Shown in pieces: positions 24,068 to 32,118 of a DNA stretch of 64,000 nt. The notes under the pieces were generated by a model. The model was not told the origin of the DNA and did no database searches. It worked only from the letters and a program-made list of their open reading frames with translations. Made by a program: the position numbers and the translations under genes. Source of the stretch: Klebsiella pneumoniae (GTDB lineage: Bacteria; Verrucomicrobiota; Verrucomicrobiia; Limisphaerales; SXTU01); contig CALQJI020000018.1 of assembly GCA_943330855.2 (NCBI GenBank), forward strand, positions 1 through 64,000, written 5' to 3'. Every line of letters begins with the position of its first letter. Position 1 is the first letter of the stretch.

Positions 24068-25441
24068 TTATCCCACCAGCTCGCGCATCGGCTCGCAGCC
24101 AGGTTCCACCAGATACTGCGGGCGACCACTCAAGTCAGTGATGGTCGAGTGTGCGTCGAGGCCGAGATTCTGGTAGAGCGTCGCGAAGACATCGCCGAAG
24201 CGCACGGGGCGCTCGCTGCATTCGCCACCGAGCCGGTCCGTCGCGCCGATGACTTGTCCGGTCTTCATCCCGCCGCACGCGAGCAGGCCAGCGGAGACGC
24301 GCGGCCAGTGGTCACGGCCCGCGTCCTTGTTGATCGTCGGGGTGCGACCGAACTCACCCCAGACGACCACGCTCACATCTTTGTCCAAGCCCCGGTCGTG
24401 TAGGTCTTGCACCAACGCGGTCACGGCTTGATCGAGCATGGGGAAGTCTTGCTTGGCGATCTTGTGGTTCTGCCCGTGGTAATCCCAGAAGCCGAAGGAG
24501 ACGGTGACGGCGCGCGCGCCCGCCTCGACGAGGCGGCGGGCGATGAGGAACTGCTCGTTGAGGCGCGGGGAGGCGTCGCCGCGCAGGGCAGGGTCGCCCT
24601 TGCCGTAAGCCGCGATGGTGCGGGGGGCTTCCTTCGTGTAGTCCAGCGCGGCGGCTAGCTTGCTCGACGTGAGGACGCCGAAGGCTTGCTGCTGGAACGC
24701 ATCGAGTCCGTCCATCAACCCGCTCCCGTCCACGTCACGCCGGAAGTGGTCGAAGCTGGCGAGCAGGTTCTTCCGGTCCGCGAGGCGCTCGACGGAAAGA
24801 TCGTTCAAGATTAAGTCCGTCTTGCCGTCGCCTTCGGGCTGGAAGGATTTGTGCGGCACCCCGAGGAAGCCGGGGGTCGCCAGGTTGTAAGGGCGGTGCT
24901 TGGTCTTGTTCTCCAACCCGACGAACGGCGGCACCCCTGCGTCGGCGGGGCCTTGGAGCTTGGAAATCAGGGAGCCGAACATCGGCCAGCCGCCGGGCGG
25001 TTGGCTGCGCGTGGGCCGGCCGGTGAAGCACTGAAAGTTATCGTGCCCGCCTTCCGCGCCGACGATGGAACGGATGGGCACGAGCTTGTCCATCATCGCG
25101 GCCATGCGCGGGAGGTGCTCGCAGATGCGGATGCCGGGGACGTTCGTGGGGATTTCCTTGAACGGCCCGCGCACTTCGCTGGGCGCGTCGTTCTTGAGGT
25201 CATACATATCCTGGTGCGGCGGTCCGCCCGGCAGGTAAATCATGATGACGGCCTTGTGCGACTTGCGGATGCCGGCGCGCGCCTCGGCCTCGAGGAGCTG
25301 CGGCAGCGCCAGCCCGCCCAATGCCAGCCCACCGATCTTCAGGAAGCTCCGGCGCGACACGCCATCACAGAAGCGGGAGGGGGAATGGGAGCGAATGGTC
25401 AGCACGGGCAAACTGACGAGCCGGTTTCCGCCCCGCTTCAA
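24068..25441 (-). CDS. Tat-exported DUF1501 protein
   Basis: The 457-aa protein carries a twin-arginine signal (GVSRRSFLKIGGLALGGLAL, about residues 28-47). The DUF1501 body, an alkaline-phosphatase/sulfatase-like fold, has HKAVIMIYLPGGPPHQDMYD, the substrate region FGFWDYHGQNHKI, and the late block DVSVVVWGEFGRTPTINKDA-GRDHWP. Members abound in Planctomycetes and Verrucomicrobia beside DUF1549/DUF1553 genes; the activity is unknown. It diverges from such a pair across a 357-bp gap and is the most distant of the three DUF1501 proteins here. The start could also be a few codons further in. Confidence 0.93.
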   Translation of the reverse strand: MKRGGNRLVSLPVLTIRSHSPSRFCDGVSRRSFLKIGGLALGGLALPQLLEAEARAGIRKSHKAVIMIYLPGGPPHQDMYDLKNDAPSEVRGPFKEIPTNVPGIRICEHLPRMAAMMDKLVPIRSIVGAEGGHDNFQCFTGRPTRSQPPGGWPMFGSLISKLQGPADAGVPPFVGLENKTKHRPYNLATPGFLGVPHKSFQPEGDGKTDLILNDLSVERLADRKNLLASFDHFRRDVDGSGLMDGLDAFQQQAFGVLTSSKLAAALDYTKEAPRTIAAYGKGDPALRGDASPRLNEQFLIARRLVEAGARAVTVSFGFWDYHGQNHKIAKQDFPMLDQAVTALVQDLHDRGLDKDVSVVVWGEFGRTPTINKDAGRDHWPRVSAGLLACGGMKTGQVIGATDRLGGECSERPVRFGDVFATLYQNLGLDAHSTITDLSGRPQYLVEPGCEPMRELVG

Positions 25442-25798
25442 CGCAAAGCTGAGCGCGCTCGTTTCGGGGACCAGCTGTCGGGCTGCGCCCGGCGTCCGCG
25501 TCAGCCCGGCTGCGCGTGGTTCAACTGGCGTCGGTGGTGGTGGACCGCTGTCGGCGGCTCAAGCGAAGGTGACACGGCTAGTTTTTTGGCCCGCGTTCGA
25601 GGGCGTCTAAGCGGGCGGCATTTAGCGAACTATCTCGAGCGTCGTGCTACGGTGCACCGTCGGGGAGTGCTCCGGTAGCCTGCGTGAATGAGCCGGGGCA
25701 GCGACCAGTCGCTCCTTCTTGAGCAACCCGAGTTCGAGTAAGGCTGGCCTTGCTGAAACACGCCTGGTTGGCCGAGTGTCAGCCTCACTCGCAACGAA
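25442..25798. other. divergent intergenic region without a gene
   Basis: These 357 bp separate the divergent DUF1501 and DUF1549/DUF1553 genes, so they should contain both promoters. I see no convincing -35/-10 pair, no long hairpin, no RNA gene and no supported coding frame. Upstream of the plus-strand gene the segment CAACGAA precedes the ATG without a clear Shine-Dalgarno. Confidence 0.5.
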
Positions 25799-28700
25799 AT
25801 GAAACGCACCGCCTACAGCTTGCTTCTGCTCGCCGGCCTCGGCCTCGCCGCCGCAAGCGCGGCTCCCGGCGGAGGGTCTTGGGAAGCCACTTATCACGAG
25901 CGCCAGACTTGGTGGAGCCTCCAGCCCGTCCGCTCGCTCGCCCCGCGCGCCGTGAAAAATCCCGGGTGGTGTCGCACCGAAGTGGACCGGTTCATCCTCG
26001 CCGGACTGGAACAGGCCGCGCTCCCGCCCGCGCCGGAAGCCGGCGCGCGCACCTTGGCTCGCCGCTTGAGTTTCGCGCTCACCGGCCTGCCGCCGCGCCC
26101 CGAAGAGGTCGAGGCTTTCGTCCACGCCAGCTCACTTTCCCACTATCCCACTTTCCCACCTGCTCCGGCGCAGGCAGGTGAGCCGGTGGGCAAGCGAGAA
26201 AGTGAGCTCGCCTTCGAACGCCTCGTAGACTCCCTCCTCGCCAGCCCGCACTTCGGCGAACGCTGGGCGCGGCACTGGATGGATGTCGTCCACTACACCG
26301 ACACGCATGGCTATGAGTGGGACGCGCCCGCGAAACACGCCTGGCGCTATCGCGATTATCTCGTGCGGGCCTTCAACGCCGACGTGCCGTTCAAACAACT
26401 CATCCTCGAACAACTCGCCGGCGACCTCCTGCCGTCCCGCGCGGACACGCACACGGGGCTGAACGAAAGCCTCCTCGGCCCGATGGCCCTGCGCCTCGGC
26501 GAGCGCCGACACGGCGACAACGCCGCCGCCGAAGGCGTCACTCAGGAGGCCATCGCCAACATTATCGACACCGTCGGCAAGGGCTTCCTCGGCACCACCG
26601 TCGCTTGCGCGCAGTGCCACGACCACAAGCTCGACGCCATTTCCCAACGCGACTACTACGCGCTCGCCGGCATCTTCATGAGCACGCGCTGGGGCGCACG
26701 CAGCGCGGACGCGGTGGACCCGAACGAGGCCGTGCTCGCCGAGCTCCGTCGCCACAAGCAAGCCCTGCGCACGGCGCTGGCGAAACTCTGGCTCAACTCT
26801 CGCGAGCCGCTGCTGGCGAAACTCACCGCGCTGCCCGCCGACGAGAAACCAACGCCCGCCTTCCCCGACTCGCTCGCATCGCTCTGGCGGCAAACGCAGC
26901 TGCGCTCGACCAACGCCCTCGCCCTCGCCACCGCGTGGCCGAAACTGCGCGAGGAGTTCCAGCGCGAGCGCGAGAAGCGCGCCACAGCCAACCAGACGAA
27001 CCTCACCCTAGTCGCCGACTTCACCCGCGCAGACGCACCCGGCGGCTGGCGCTGGGACGGCCTCGGCATGAAGCACGGCTTCGTTCGCGACGGCGAGTTG
27101 GTCGTGGCCGATGAGGGCGAGGCCGCGCTCACGCAGGTGCTCCCCGCTGGCCGCTGGTCGCACGCGTGGTCCCAGCGGCTCGCGGGCGCCGTGCGCAGCC
27201 CGCTCTTTCCGCCGGAGACGGCGATGACTTTCTCCGCGGGCTACGCGGCCGGGCGGCACGCCGCCCGCGCGTTCATCGTGGACCAGGCGTTTCACTCCGA
27301 GCGGCTCGCCTTCCTCAACCAGCCGCAGCCCGCGTGGCTCACGCTCACGGCCGGCAACTTCGACAAGCTCGCCGGCGGCAACGACACCAGCCGCGCCCGC
27401 CGCGTCTATCTTGAGCTCGCCACCAAGTCGCTGAACAACTACTTCCCGCCGCGCACCGGCTACGGCGGCCTGAAGGAAAGCGACGTGGCCGACGCGCGCT
27501 CGTGGTTCGGCCTCACGCGCGTTTATCAGCACGCCGCCGGCAAGGCCCCGCAGGATGAACTCGTGCGCTTCGCCACGCTCTTCGCCAACGAGCCCGTGCC
27601 GGAGTCGAAGGAGCAACTCGCCGCGCGCTTCGCCGACGCATTGCTCGCCGCCGTCACGCGCTGGGCCGGGGACCGCTGCGACAGCGAGGACGTGCGCCTG
27701 CTCAACGAAGCCCTCGCCGCGAAGTGGCTGCCGAACGAAGCGACCAACGCCGCGCTCGCGCCGCTCGTGGCCGCCTATCGCGCGGCTGAGAAGCGCCTCC
27801 AGCCCGACCGCACCATCGGCTCGGCGGACGATTGGAACGAGGCCCGCGACGAACGCCTCAGCGTGCGCGGCGCTTACACCGAGTTCGCCGCCGTCGTGCC
27901 GCGCGGCAACATCCGGCTCCTCGGCGGCCCGGGCACGCGCGCCGTTGCCGACTCCAGCGGCCGGCTCGAACTCGCCCGCAGCATCGCCAGCGACACGAAC
28001 CCGCTTACGGCGCGCGTCTTCGTGAACCGCGTCTGGCTGCACCTTTTCGGCGAGGGCTTGGTGCGCACGCCGGACGATTTTGGCCATCTTGGCGAGAAGC
28101 CGGTTCATCCCGAGTTGCTCGACTACCTCGCCGCGCGCTTCGTGGCTGAAGGTTGGTCGCTCAAAAAGCTGGTGCGCCTCATGGTCACGTCCGCGACGTG
28201 GCGGCAGGCCAGCACGACGAGTGCGGCGGCGCTCACCCAGGATGCGGAGAACCGCCTGTGGCATCATTTCCCGCAGCAGCGTCTCGACGCCGAGTCCATC
28301 CGCGACGCGCTGCTCGCCGTCTCCGGCCGCCTCGACCCGGTGATCGGGGGCGAGCCGATTGACCCGCATCGCACCGCGCAGGACGCGGCGAAGCGGCTCT
28401 TCAGCGGCCCGCTCGACGGCCTCGGCCGCCGCAGCCTCTACTTGAAGATGACCTTGATGGAGCCGCCCAAGTTCCTCGCGCTCTTCAACCAGCCCATCCC
28501 GAAACTCACCACCGGCAAGCGCGACGTGACCAACGTCCCCGACCAGGCGCTCGCGTTGCTCAACGACCCGTTCGTCCTCGCGATGGCCAAGCACTGGGGC
28601 GACCGCGTGCTCAAGGACGGCGCGACAACGCCGGAAGTGCGGGCAAAAGCGATGTTCGCCAGCGCACTCGGCCGCCCGCCGCGCGGCGAGGAGCTGTCGC

Positions 28701-28834
28701 GGCTCGTGAAGCTCGCGGACCGCTCGGCGGAGCTGCACGGCCTCGCACCCGGCGCGCTCATGGCCTGCGCGCCCGTGTGGCACGACGTGGCGCACGCGCT
28801 CTTCAACGTGAAGGAGTTCATCTATGTCCACTGA
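25799..28834 (+). CDS. exported DUF1549/DUF1553 protein with in-frame palindrome insertion
   Basis: The 1011-aa protein has a signal peptide (MKRTAYSLLLLAGLGLAAAS). The DUF1549 region follows (FILAGLEQAALP, RRLSFALTGLPPRPEEVEAF, SPHFGERWARHWMDVVHYTD) with a haem-type CAQCHDHK motif. The DUF1553 region is toward the C-terminus (SRGRLELARSIASD-like block, NPLTARVFVNRVWLHLFGEG, LDAESIRDALLAVSGRLDP, ending VKEFIYVH). Unlike its paralogue at 41747-44758 it lacks the N-terminal cytochrome domain. Between AFV and FERLVDSLLAS about 22 extra residues are encoded by a palindromic repeat (26129-26208). The stop overlaps the start of the following DUF1501 gene by 11 bases, so the two proteins are made together. 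Confidence 0.92.
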   Translation: MKRTAYSLLLLAGLGLAAASAAPGGGSWEATYHERQTWWSLQPVRSLAPRAVKNPGWCRTEVDRFILAGLEQAALPPAPEAGARTLARRLSFALTGLPPRPEEVEAFVHASSLSHYPTFPPAPAQAGEPVGKRESELAFERLVDSLLASPHFGERWARHWMDVVHYTDTHGYEWDAPAKHAWRYRDYLVRAFNADVPFKQLILEQLAGDLLPSRADTHTGLNESLLGPMALRLGERRHGDNAAAEGVTQEAIANIIDTVGKGFLGTTVACAQCHDHKLDAISQRDYYALAGIFMSTRWGARSADAVDPNEAVLAELRRHKQALRTALAKLWLNSREPLLAKLTALPADEKPTPAFPDSLASLWRQTQLRSTNALALATAWPKLREEFQREREKRATANQTNLTLVADFTRADAPGGWRWDGLGMKHGFVRDGELVVADEGEAALTQVLPAGRWSHAWSQRLAGAVRSPLFPPETAMTFSAGYAAGRHAARAFIVDQAFHSERLAFLNQPQPAWLTLTAGNFDKLAGGNDTSRARRVYLELATKSLNNYFPPRTGYGGLKESDVADARSWFGLTRVYQHAAGKAPQDELVRFATLFANEPVPESKEQLAARFADALLAAVTRWAGDRCDSEDVRLLNEALAAKWLPNEATNAALAPLVAAYRAAEKRLQPDRTIGSADDWNEARDERLSVRGAYTEFAAVVPRGNIRLLGGPGTRAVADSSGRLELARSIASDTNPLTARVFVNRVWLHLFGEGLVRTPDDFGHLGEKPVHPELLDYLAARFVAEGWSLKKLVRLMVTSATWRQASTTSAAALTQDAENRLWHHFPQQRLDAESIRDALLAVSGRLDPVIGGEPIDPHRTAQDAAKRLFSGPLDGLGRRSLYLKMTLMEPPKFLALFNQPIPKLTTGKRDVTNVPDQALALLNDPFVLAMAKHWGDRVLKDGATTPEVRAKAMFASALGRPPRGEELSRLVKLADRSAELHGLAPGALMACAPVWHDVAHALFNVKEFIYVH
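26129..26208. repeat. palindromic element inside the DUF1549/DUF1553 coding frame
   Basis: AGCTCACTTTC (26129-26139) and GAAAGTGAGCT (26198-26208) are perfect 11-bp inverted repeats; an inner pair CACCTGC/GCAGGTG surrounds the centre. The frame stays open and reads SLSHYPTFPPAPAQAGEPVG then KRESEL. A related element follows the GDSL esterase gene at about 57286-57427. Confidence 0.85.
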
Positions 28835-30269
28835 AGACGGCATCTCCACAAACTCGCTTTGCCCCGGTCGCCTTTCTCCCGCCGCCACGCGCAGAAGTTT
28901 TCTTCAGCAGTCCAGCATGGGCATCGGCTGGCTGGCCTTCGCTGGGCTGGCGAACCGTCTTGCCGGTGTCGAAGCGCGTCGTCCCCTGTCGCATTTCGCT
29001 CCGCGCGCCAAGCACGTTATCTTCCTCTTCATGGACGGTGGCGTGTCGCACGTGGACACCTTCGACCCCAAACCCGAACTGACGAAACGCAACGGCCAGC
29101 CCGCGCAGTGGCGCGCGGACGAGCTTTCACAGAGCGTCAGCGCCAATCGCAAATGGCTGAAGAACCAGTGGGAGTTCAAACAGCACGGTCAGTCCGGCCT
29201 CTGGGTGAGCGACCTCCTGCCGCACATCGCGGGTGTCGCCGACGAACTCTGCGTGGTGCGCTCGATGGTCGGCGAGACGCCGTTGCACGGGGCGCAGAGC
29301 CTCTTGCTCCACACGGGGCGCAGCATCGGCGCGGCGCCGAGCCTCGGGTCGTGGGTGTCCTACGGCCTCGGCACGGAGAACGAGCAGCTCCCGAGCTACA
29401 TGCTGCTCAACAACGACTGGGTGCCCAACGGCGGCTCGCAGAACTTCGCCAGCTCGTTCCTCCCCGCGACGCACCAGGCCACGCCCGTTCGCGCCAAGGG
29501 CCGGCCTGTGGACAATATCACGCCCGCCGACCCCGCCGCGTTGCAGCGTGCGAAGCTGGACTTCCTCCGCGAACAAGACTCGGACACCGCGAAGTTACTC
29601 GGTGGCTCGGACGCCATCGAGTCTGCCATCAAGAACTACGAGACCGCCGCGCGGATGCAGTCGCTCGTGCCCTCGCTGTGCGACGTGACTGGCGAGAGTG
29701 CCGAGACGCTCCGCCTCTACGGCGTGGACCGCGCGAATGACTTCGACAAGTTCTACGCGCTGCAATGCCTGCGGGCGCGGCGCATGGTCGAGGCGGGCGT
29801 GCGGTTCATCGAAATCACCTGCCCGAACACGCACGGCAACAATTCACCCTGGGACCAGCACGGGGACTTGCGGCGGCGACACGAGGAGAACGCCCGCATC
29901 ACCGACCAACCCGTCGCCGCGCTCATCACGGACCTGAAGGCGCGCGGCCTGCTCGACGAAACGCTCGTCCTCTGGGCCGGCGAGATGGGCCGCACGCCGC
30001 ACTCCGCCGGCACGGACGGTCGTGACCACCACGTCAGCGGCTACACCATCTTCATGGCCGGGGGCGGCGTGCGCGGCGGGATGACCTACGGCACCACGGA
30101 CGAGATGGGCATGAGTGCCGTGGAGCACCGCGTGGACATTCACGACCTGCACGCGACAATCCTCCACCAACTTGGCATGGACCACGAGCGCCTGACCTTC
30201 CGCTTCGGCGGCCGTGACCAGCGGCTCACGGATGTGCATGGGCGGGTCATCTCGGAGATTCTGGGCTGA
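28824..30269 (+). CDS. Tat-exported DUF1501 protein, partner of the upstream DUF1549/DUF1553 gene
   Basis: The 481-aa protein has a twin-arginine-type signal (AATRRSFLQQSSMGIGWLAF, about residues 21-40). The body has the canonical DUF1501 blocks: PRAKHVIFLFMDGGVSHVDT near residue 60, PKPELTKRNGQ, CPNTHGNNSPWDQHGDLRRR, the GEMGRTPHSAGTDGRDHH block and the closing DIHDLHATILHQLGMDHERL. It overlaps the preceding gene by 11 bp. The standard Planctomycete-type pairing suggests both act in the periplasm on the same unknown substrate. Confidence 0.95.
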   Translation: MSTEDGISTNSLCPGRLSPAATRRSFLQQSSMGIGWLAFAGLANRLAGVEARRPLSHFAPRAKHVIFLFMDGGVSHVDTFDPKPELTKRNGQPAQWRADELSQSVSANRKWLKNQWEFKQHGQSGLWVSDLLPHIAGVADELCVVRSMVGETPLHGAQSLLLHTGRSIGAAPSLGSWVSYGLGTENEQLPSYMLLNNDWVPNGGSQNFASSFLPATHQATPVRAKGRPVDNITPADPAALQRAKLDFLREQDSDTAKLLGGSDAIESAIKNYETAARMQSLVPSLCDVTGESAETLRLYGVDRANDFDKFYALQCLRARRMVEAGVRFIEITCPNTHGNNSPWDQHGDLRRRHEENARITDQPVAALITDLKARGLLDETLVLWAGEMGRTPHSAGTDGRDHHVSGYTIFMAGGGVRGGMTYGTTDEMGMSAVEHRVDIHDLHATILHQLGMDHERLTFRFGGRDQRLTDVHGRVISEILG

Positions 30270-30339
30270 ACTGGTTTACCGAGGGCCGTAAGCCCGGGCA
30301 CGGAAGCCGTTCGCCATAACTGGCGCTGGGCGTGCCCCG

Positions 30340-30999
30340 TCACTTCAGGAGCACGGGCAACAGCGCGCGGGCGATGGCTTCGTTGCCGGTGGCGTCGGGA
30401 TGCACGCCGTCCTTGGTGAGGCTGGCATCGGGCACGACGCCGAAGAGGCTGGTGAAGTCGCAGCCGAGTTCCTTCGCTAGCTTCGCGAAGGCATCGCCTT
30501 GCTCGCGCAGCTTGGCCTCGCGCTCGTTGGCGATGGGCTTGGTGGCTACGAGGGCGTTCTTGTTGAGGTTCGGTGGGCCGACGAGCAGCACGCGCAGTTT
30601 GTCACCCCAAGCTTTACGGACCCGCTCCACCATCGCGCGCAAGTTTGCCACGGCCTTGGGCACACACTCGTCGGTGATGTCGCGCGAGTCGTTCGTGCCG
30701 AGGGCGATGACGAGTTGGTCGGCACGCGGGTGGCGGGCGAGCATCGCGTCGAACTCCTTCAGCGAGGCGGTGGGGCGACCGCCCTTGCCTTCGTTGACTA
30801 ACTTCAGACGACCGGCGGAATCCTTCTCCACGAGAGCAACCCAGACACGAGGCCGGTCCACAGTGGGTAACGCGCCGCCCTGCGTAATAGAGTCGCCGAA
30901 GACGACCACGAGGCGGGGTTCGGCGGCGGCGCCTATCTGCCCCACTGCAAACAGCAGCGTGACGCACAGCGAGGTGGGAACAGACAGGAAGCGAAGCAT
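30340..30999 (-). CDS. secreted SGNH/GDSL hydrolase
   Basis: The 219-aa protein has a signal peptide (MLRFLSVPTSLCVTLLFAVG, cleavage near AAA, about residue 26). All four SGNH blocks are present: GDSITQGG with the nucleophilic Ser, NEGKGGRP with Gly, ALGTNDSRD with Asn, and DGVHPDATG with Asp and His. Such enzymes remove acetyl or other acyl groups from sugars or lipids in the periplasm. It starts 15 bp after the aldo/keto reductase gene, so they form an operon. Confidence 0.9.
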   Translation of the reverse strand: MLRFLSVPTSLCVTLLFAVGQIGAAAEPRLVVVFGDSITQGGALPTVDRPRVWVALVEKDSAGRLKLVNEGKGGRPTASLKEFDAMLARHPRADQLVIALGTNDSRDITDECVPKAVANLRAMVERVRKAWGDKLRVLLVGPPNLNKNALVATKPIANEREAKLREQGDAFAKLAKELGCDFTSLFGVVPDASLTKDGVHPDATGNEAIARALLPVLLK

Positions 31000-31014
31000 C
31001 TGCGAGCGCGAGGT

Positions 31015-31947
31015 TCAGTTGTTCTCCGCCAAGCCCTCCTTGTGTCCGAGATTCTTCACCGGGGCGAAGATGGCTTGGACCTCGGCGAGGAGCTGTGGGT
31101 CGAGCGGCTCGGTAGCCCACTTGGCCCAGTTGCGGATGTTCACCGGGTTCGCGCTACCGCTGACGGTTGTGGCGATGTCCGGGTTCGCGAGGCTGAACTG
31201 GAGCGCGAGTTGGGCGATGTCCACGCCCCGGCTGGCGCAGTGCGCGGCGGCGGCGCGGGCGGCGGCTTTCACTGACTCGGGTTCCTTGAGCCACGCGGGG
31301 AGCGGGGCGTTGGTGAGCAGGCGCGCACTGAACGGGCCGGCGTTCATTACGCCCACGCCCTTGGCCTTCAGATACAGGACGGCCTCGTCGGCGAAGCGCG
31401 TGTTCTGGAGCGTGTATTGGTTGTAGGAGAGCACGCAGTCCACGGCGGTTTGGTCGCAGATGAACTTGAAGATCTTCATCGGGTAGCCGCTGAAGCCGAT
31501 GAAACGCACCTTGCCCGCCTGCTGAATCTTCCGCAGCGCCGGGAGGGTCTCGTCCACGATTTGCTGCATCGGCACGAACTCGATGTCGTGGCAGAGGATG
31601 ATGTCGAGGTGGTCGGTGCCGAGGCGGTGCAGGCTCACGTCCACGCTCTCGGCGACGCGCTTGGCGCTGAAGTCAAAGTGCGTGAGGTCGTAGCGGCCGA
31701 GCTTGGAGCAGAGCGTGTAGCTGTCGCGGGGGACGCCCTTGAGCGCGATGCCGAGGAGCACTTCGCTCATGCCGCGCCCGTAGAACGGCGAGGTGTCGAT
31801 GAAGTTCAGGCCGCAGTCGAGCGCCACGCGGACGCTGTCGAGGGCTTCGGCGAGTTTCAGGCTGCGGAACTCCGCGCCGAGCGAGGACGCGCCGAAGCTG
31901 AGGATGGGGAGGTGGAGGCCGGTCTGGCCGAGGGGTCTGGTTTGCAT
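31015..31947 (-). CDS. aldo/keto reductase
   Basis: The 310-aa enzyme opens MQTRPLGQTGLHLPILSFGA, the usual start of this family. The catalytic tetrad is visible: Asp in GLNFIDTSPFYG with Tyr in the same motif, Lys in LCSKLGRY and His in ILCHDIEF. NADPH binding is suggested by TTVSGSANPVNIRNWAKWA. The pattern is closest to the L-galactose/L-fucose dehydrogenase-like group. Its neighbours (GDSL esterase; rbsD/fucU further upstream) fit sugar metabolism, but the substrate is not shown. Confidence 0.9.
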   Translation of the reverse strand: MQTRPLGQTGLHLPILSFGASSLGAEFRSLKLAEALDSVRVALDCGLNFIDTSPFYGRGMSEVLLGIALKGVPRDSYTLCSKLGRYDLTHFDFSAKRVAESVDVSLHRLGTDHLDIILCHDIEFVPMQQIVDETLPALRKIQQAGKVRFIGFSGYPMKIFKFICDQTAVDCVLSYNQYTLQNTRFADEAVLYLKAKGVGVMNAGPFSARLLTNAPLPAWLKEPESVKAAARAAAAHCASRGVDIAQLALQFSLANPDIATTVSGSANPVNIRNWAKWATEPLDPQLLAEVQAIFAPVKNLGHKEGLAENN

Positions 31948-31959
31948 TTTGTTTTTCTT

Positions 31960-32113
31960 AGCCGCTGATGGAACACAGATGCAGGAAAAGAGGCTGCATA
32001 AGGAGAGCAGGAAGGCAGGAGGGGCTGAAGTGCGGCAGGCAGTTATTCTCCGGCCCTCCTGCTCTCCTTATAGAACTCCTTGTCTGGGTTCAATCTGTGT
32101 TTCATCTGTGGCT
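31960..32113. repeat. nested intergenic palindrome with tandem arms (ATCTGTG type)
   Basis: The outer arms AGCCGCTGATGGAACACAGA (from 31960) and CAATCTGTGTTTCATCTGTG-GCT (32091-32113) are imperfect inverted repeats built of ATCTGTG-like units. An inner pair AAGGAGAGCAGGAAGGCAGG and CCTCCTGCTCTCCTTAT makes a nested stem. The element fills almost all of the 171-bp gap between the deacetylase-like and aldo/keto reductase genes, both on the minus strand. Confidence 0.75.
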
Positions 32114-32118
32114 CTAAA

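Noticed and set aside
27008..28888. A 626-codon minus-strand open frame opposite the DUF1549/DUF1553 gene
   Set aside because: It has the same antisense composition. The plus strand carries DUF1553 motifs and a translational overlap with the next gene.
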